Position numbers and translations under genes: made by a program
Source of the DNA: Armatimonadota bacterium
Lineage (GTDB): Bacteria; Sysuimicrobiota; Sysuimicrobiia; Sysuimicrobiales; VGFF01
Assembly (NCBI GenBank): GCA_016868955.1
Contig: VGFF01000110.1
Span: 1 to 6,752 of the forward strand
Direction of reading: 5' to 3'
Length of the DNA: 6,752 bases
Shown: piece by piece, positions 5,581 through 6,752 of the stretch
Position numbering within the stretch: position 1 is the first letter of the stretch
Layout: every line of letters starts with the position of its first letter
Notes under the pieces: generated by a model
Told to the model about the DNA's origin: nothing
The model's input: only the letters and a program-made list of their open reading frames with translations
The model's database searches: none

Positions 5581-6752
5581 ATGAAGCGATTCCGGCTTTT
5601 GCTGCTCGTCGTCGCGATGGGGGCGGCGGCCATGGCGCCGGCTGGTGCCGCGCCGCCCGCCGGCGGCGCGGTCATTTATCCGATCCTCGCGGACCCGACG
5701 TTCAACCCCTGGCACCCGCGGGCGTTCGTCGAGTCGGTATTTCCGAACCGTGTCATCTTCCCAGGGTTGACGCGTCCGGGCCGCGATCTGCGCCCCGCAC
5801 CCGATCTCGCGGAGCGCTGGGAACTCAGCCGCGACGGGTTGACGTGGACGTTCTTCCTGCGGCGCGGCGTGAAGTGGCACGATGGCCGCGACTTCACCGC
5901 CGAGGACGTGAAGTTCACGTTCGATCTCGTGCTCAATCCGAGGCTCGGCGCCCAGAACCGCGGCGTTTACAGTGCCCTCCGCGAGGTCCAAGTCGTCAAC
6001 CCGACGACGGTGCGTTTCCTGCTGCGGGCGCCGCAGGCGAGCCTCGCGACGGTGCTCGGCATCAACTCCGGCATTATTCCCAAGCACGCGTTCGACGGCG
6101 TCGCCGACCCATGGACGCTCGACGCGTTCAACAAGCGCGCCCCGATCGGCACCGGGCCGTACCGCGTGCAGACCTACGTGCCCGGGTCCTCCGTGACTTT
6201 GACGCGCAACGATGCGTACTTCGGCGGCCGGCCGAACCTCGACAGCGTGACGTTCAAGGTCCTGCCCGATCCGAACACGCAGGTCGCGCAGCTGCTCAGC
6301 GGCGAGCTGACGCTGGCGATCGTCGACAACCCCGCGCTCGTCGCCGGCCTGCAAGGACGTCCGGAGATCGAGATCACACAGATCCCGCAGGTGCAGTTCT
6401 ACTGGCTGGCGGTGAATCACGCGAATCCGATCCTCAACGACAAGCGGCTCAAGCAAGCGATGATGCACGCAGTCGATCGTCCGGCGATGGTGCGCGGCTT
6501 CCTGCAAGGCTACGCGCGGCCGGCGACCGGCATGATCTCGCCGGCTCTTAGCTACTACTACCGCGCCAACGTCAAGGATTACCCGTTCGATCGCGAGCAG
6601 GCGCGCAAGCTGTTGTCGGAGGCCGGATGGCGTCCCGGGCCGGACCGCGTCCTCGTCAAGGATGGCCGCCGCGCCTCGTTCACGATGGCGTTCCCCACGG
6701 TTCAGATGTTCCCCGGTCTCGCAGCGCTCGTGCAGCAATACTTCCGTGAGAT
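5581..6752 (+). CDS. Second family-5 ABC solute-binding protein, cut by window edge
   Basis: The gene starts with ATG at 5581 and is still open at the window end, giving 390 residues; family members usually have 500-600, so roughly the last quarter is missing. Residues 1-23 form a Sec signal peptide (MKRFR, hydrophobic 6-18, likely cleavage near AGA at 21-23), again with no lipobox cysteine. Family-5 motifs are LAERWELSRDGLTWTF (76-91), GVKWHDGRDFTAEDVKFTFD (96-115), IGTGPYRV (189-196), PNLDSVTFKV (218-227), ANPILNDKRLKQAMMHAVDR (281-300) and FDREQARKLLSEAGW (336-350). It differs clearly from binding protein 1: a shorter region after the signature and an intact TGPY motif. It is therefore not a recent tandem copy and probably binds a different ligand or serves another permease. 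Its own permeases may lie downstream. Confidence 0.92.
   Translation, partial: MKRFRLLLLVVAMGAAAMAPAGAAPPAGGAVIYPILADPTFNPWHPRAFVESVFPNRVIFPGLTRPGRDLRPAPDLAERWELSRDGLTWTFFLRRGVKWHDGRDFTAEDVKFTFDLVLNPRLGAQNRGVYSALREVQVVNPTTVRFLLRAPQASLATVLGINSGIIPKHAFDGVADPWTLDAFNKRAPIGTGPYRVQTYVPGSSVTLTRNDAYFGGRPNLDSVTFKVLPDPNTQVAQLLSGELTLAIVDNPALVAGLQGRPEIEITQIPQVQFYWLAVNHANPILNDKRLKQAMMHAVDRPAMVRGFLQGYARPATGMISPALSYYYRANVKDYPFDREQARKLLSEAGWRPGPDRVLVKDGRRASFTMAFPTVQMFPGLAALVQQYFRE
5648..5671 (+). other. GC-rich hairpin in the signal-peptide region of binding protein 2
   Basis: CCGCGCCGCC (5648-5657) and GGCGGCGCGG (5662-5671) are exact reverse complements with a 4-nt loop. The stem encodes the Ala/Pro/Gly-rich stretch around the signal peptide cleavage site (residues 23-31), so codon composition alone could produce it. 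It would be a very stable structure about 70 nt into the message. Confidence 0.35.

Noticed and set aside
5350..6738. Long minus-strand open frame opposite binding protein 2
   Set aside because: It covers the second binding-protein gene on the opposite strand and spans the intergenic gap. The Arg/Glu/His-rich product has no recognisable features.
1..6752. CRISPR array, tRNA/rRNA, insertion sequence or phage genes
   Set aside because: No regularly spaced repeats, tRNA-like folds, transposase motifs or terminal repeats were seen on either strand.

Overview
The window is high-GC bacterial DNA with strongly G/C-biased third codon positions. Its theme is uptake of oligopeptides or similar solutes, plus hydrolysis. 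It holds two inner-membrane permease genes of the DppB/DppC type (minus strand), two family-5 extracellular solute-binding proteins (plus strand, the second cut by the window edge), and an M20-fold amidohydrolase/peptidase between the two binding proteins. The binding proteins have ordinary Sec-type signal peptides with no lipobox cysteine. This fits a diderm with a periplasm better than a typical monoderm, where such proteins are usually lipoproteins. The sequence alone does not fix the phylum; an uncultivated high-GC soil or sediment lineage is plausible, but that is inference.

Layout: 1-240 is the 3' end of an unrecognised plus-strand gene. It converges on the permease pair. dppC-like (1192 to 278) lies downstream of dppB-like (2155 to 1205) on the minus strand; they are 12 nt apart, and the dppC ribosome-binding site overlaps the dppB stop codon. 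An AT-richer 188-nt divergent region (2156-2343) separates them from the plus-strand genes: binding protein 1 (2344-3948), a 154-nt gap with a very stable 10-bp hairpin, the M20-family enzyme (4103-5533), a 47-nt gap, and binding protein 2 (5581 to beyond 6752). No gene-free stretch reaches 300 nt. No tRNA, rRNA, CRISPR or mobile element was seen.

Working model: the binding proteins capture peptides or related compounds outside the inner membrane and deliver them to the DppB/DppC channel. The M20-fold protein then processes the imported material in the cytoplasm, since it has no signal peptide. The partner ATPases (DppD/DppF type) are not in the window and must lie elsewhere or beyond its edges.

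The most unusual observations are: (1) the M20 protein has the M20 layout but has Met, Asn and Phe where three of the five canonical metal ligands should be, while the catalytic Glu pair and two histidines are kept; (2) a perfect 29-bp palindrome, with a competing third arm, sits just inside the dppC start; (3) a strong hairpin containing a G9 tract lies between binding protein 1 and the hydrolase. Nothing here clearly amounts to a wholly new system.
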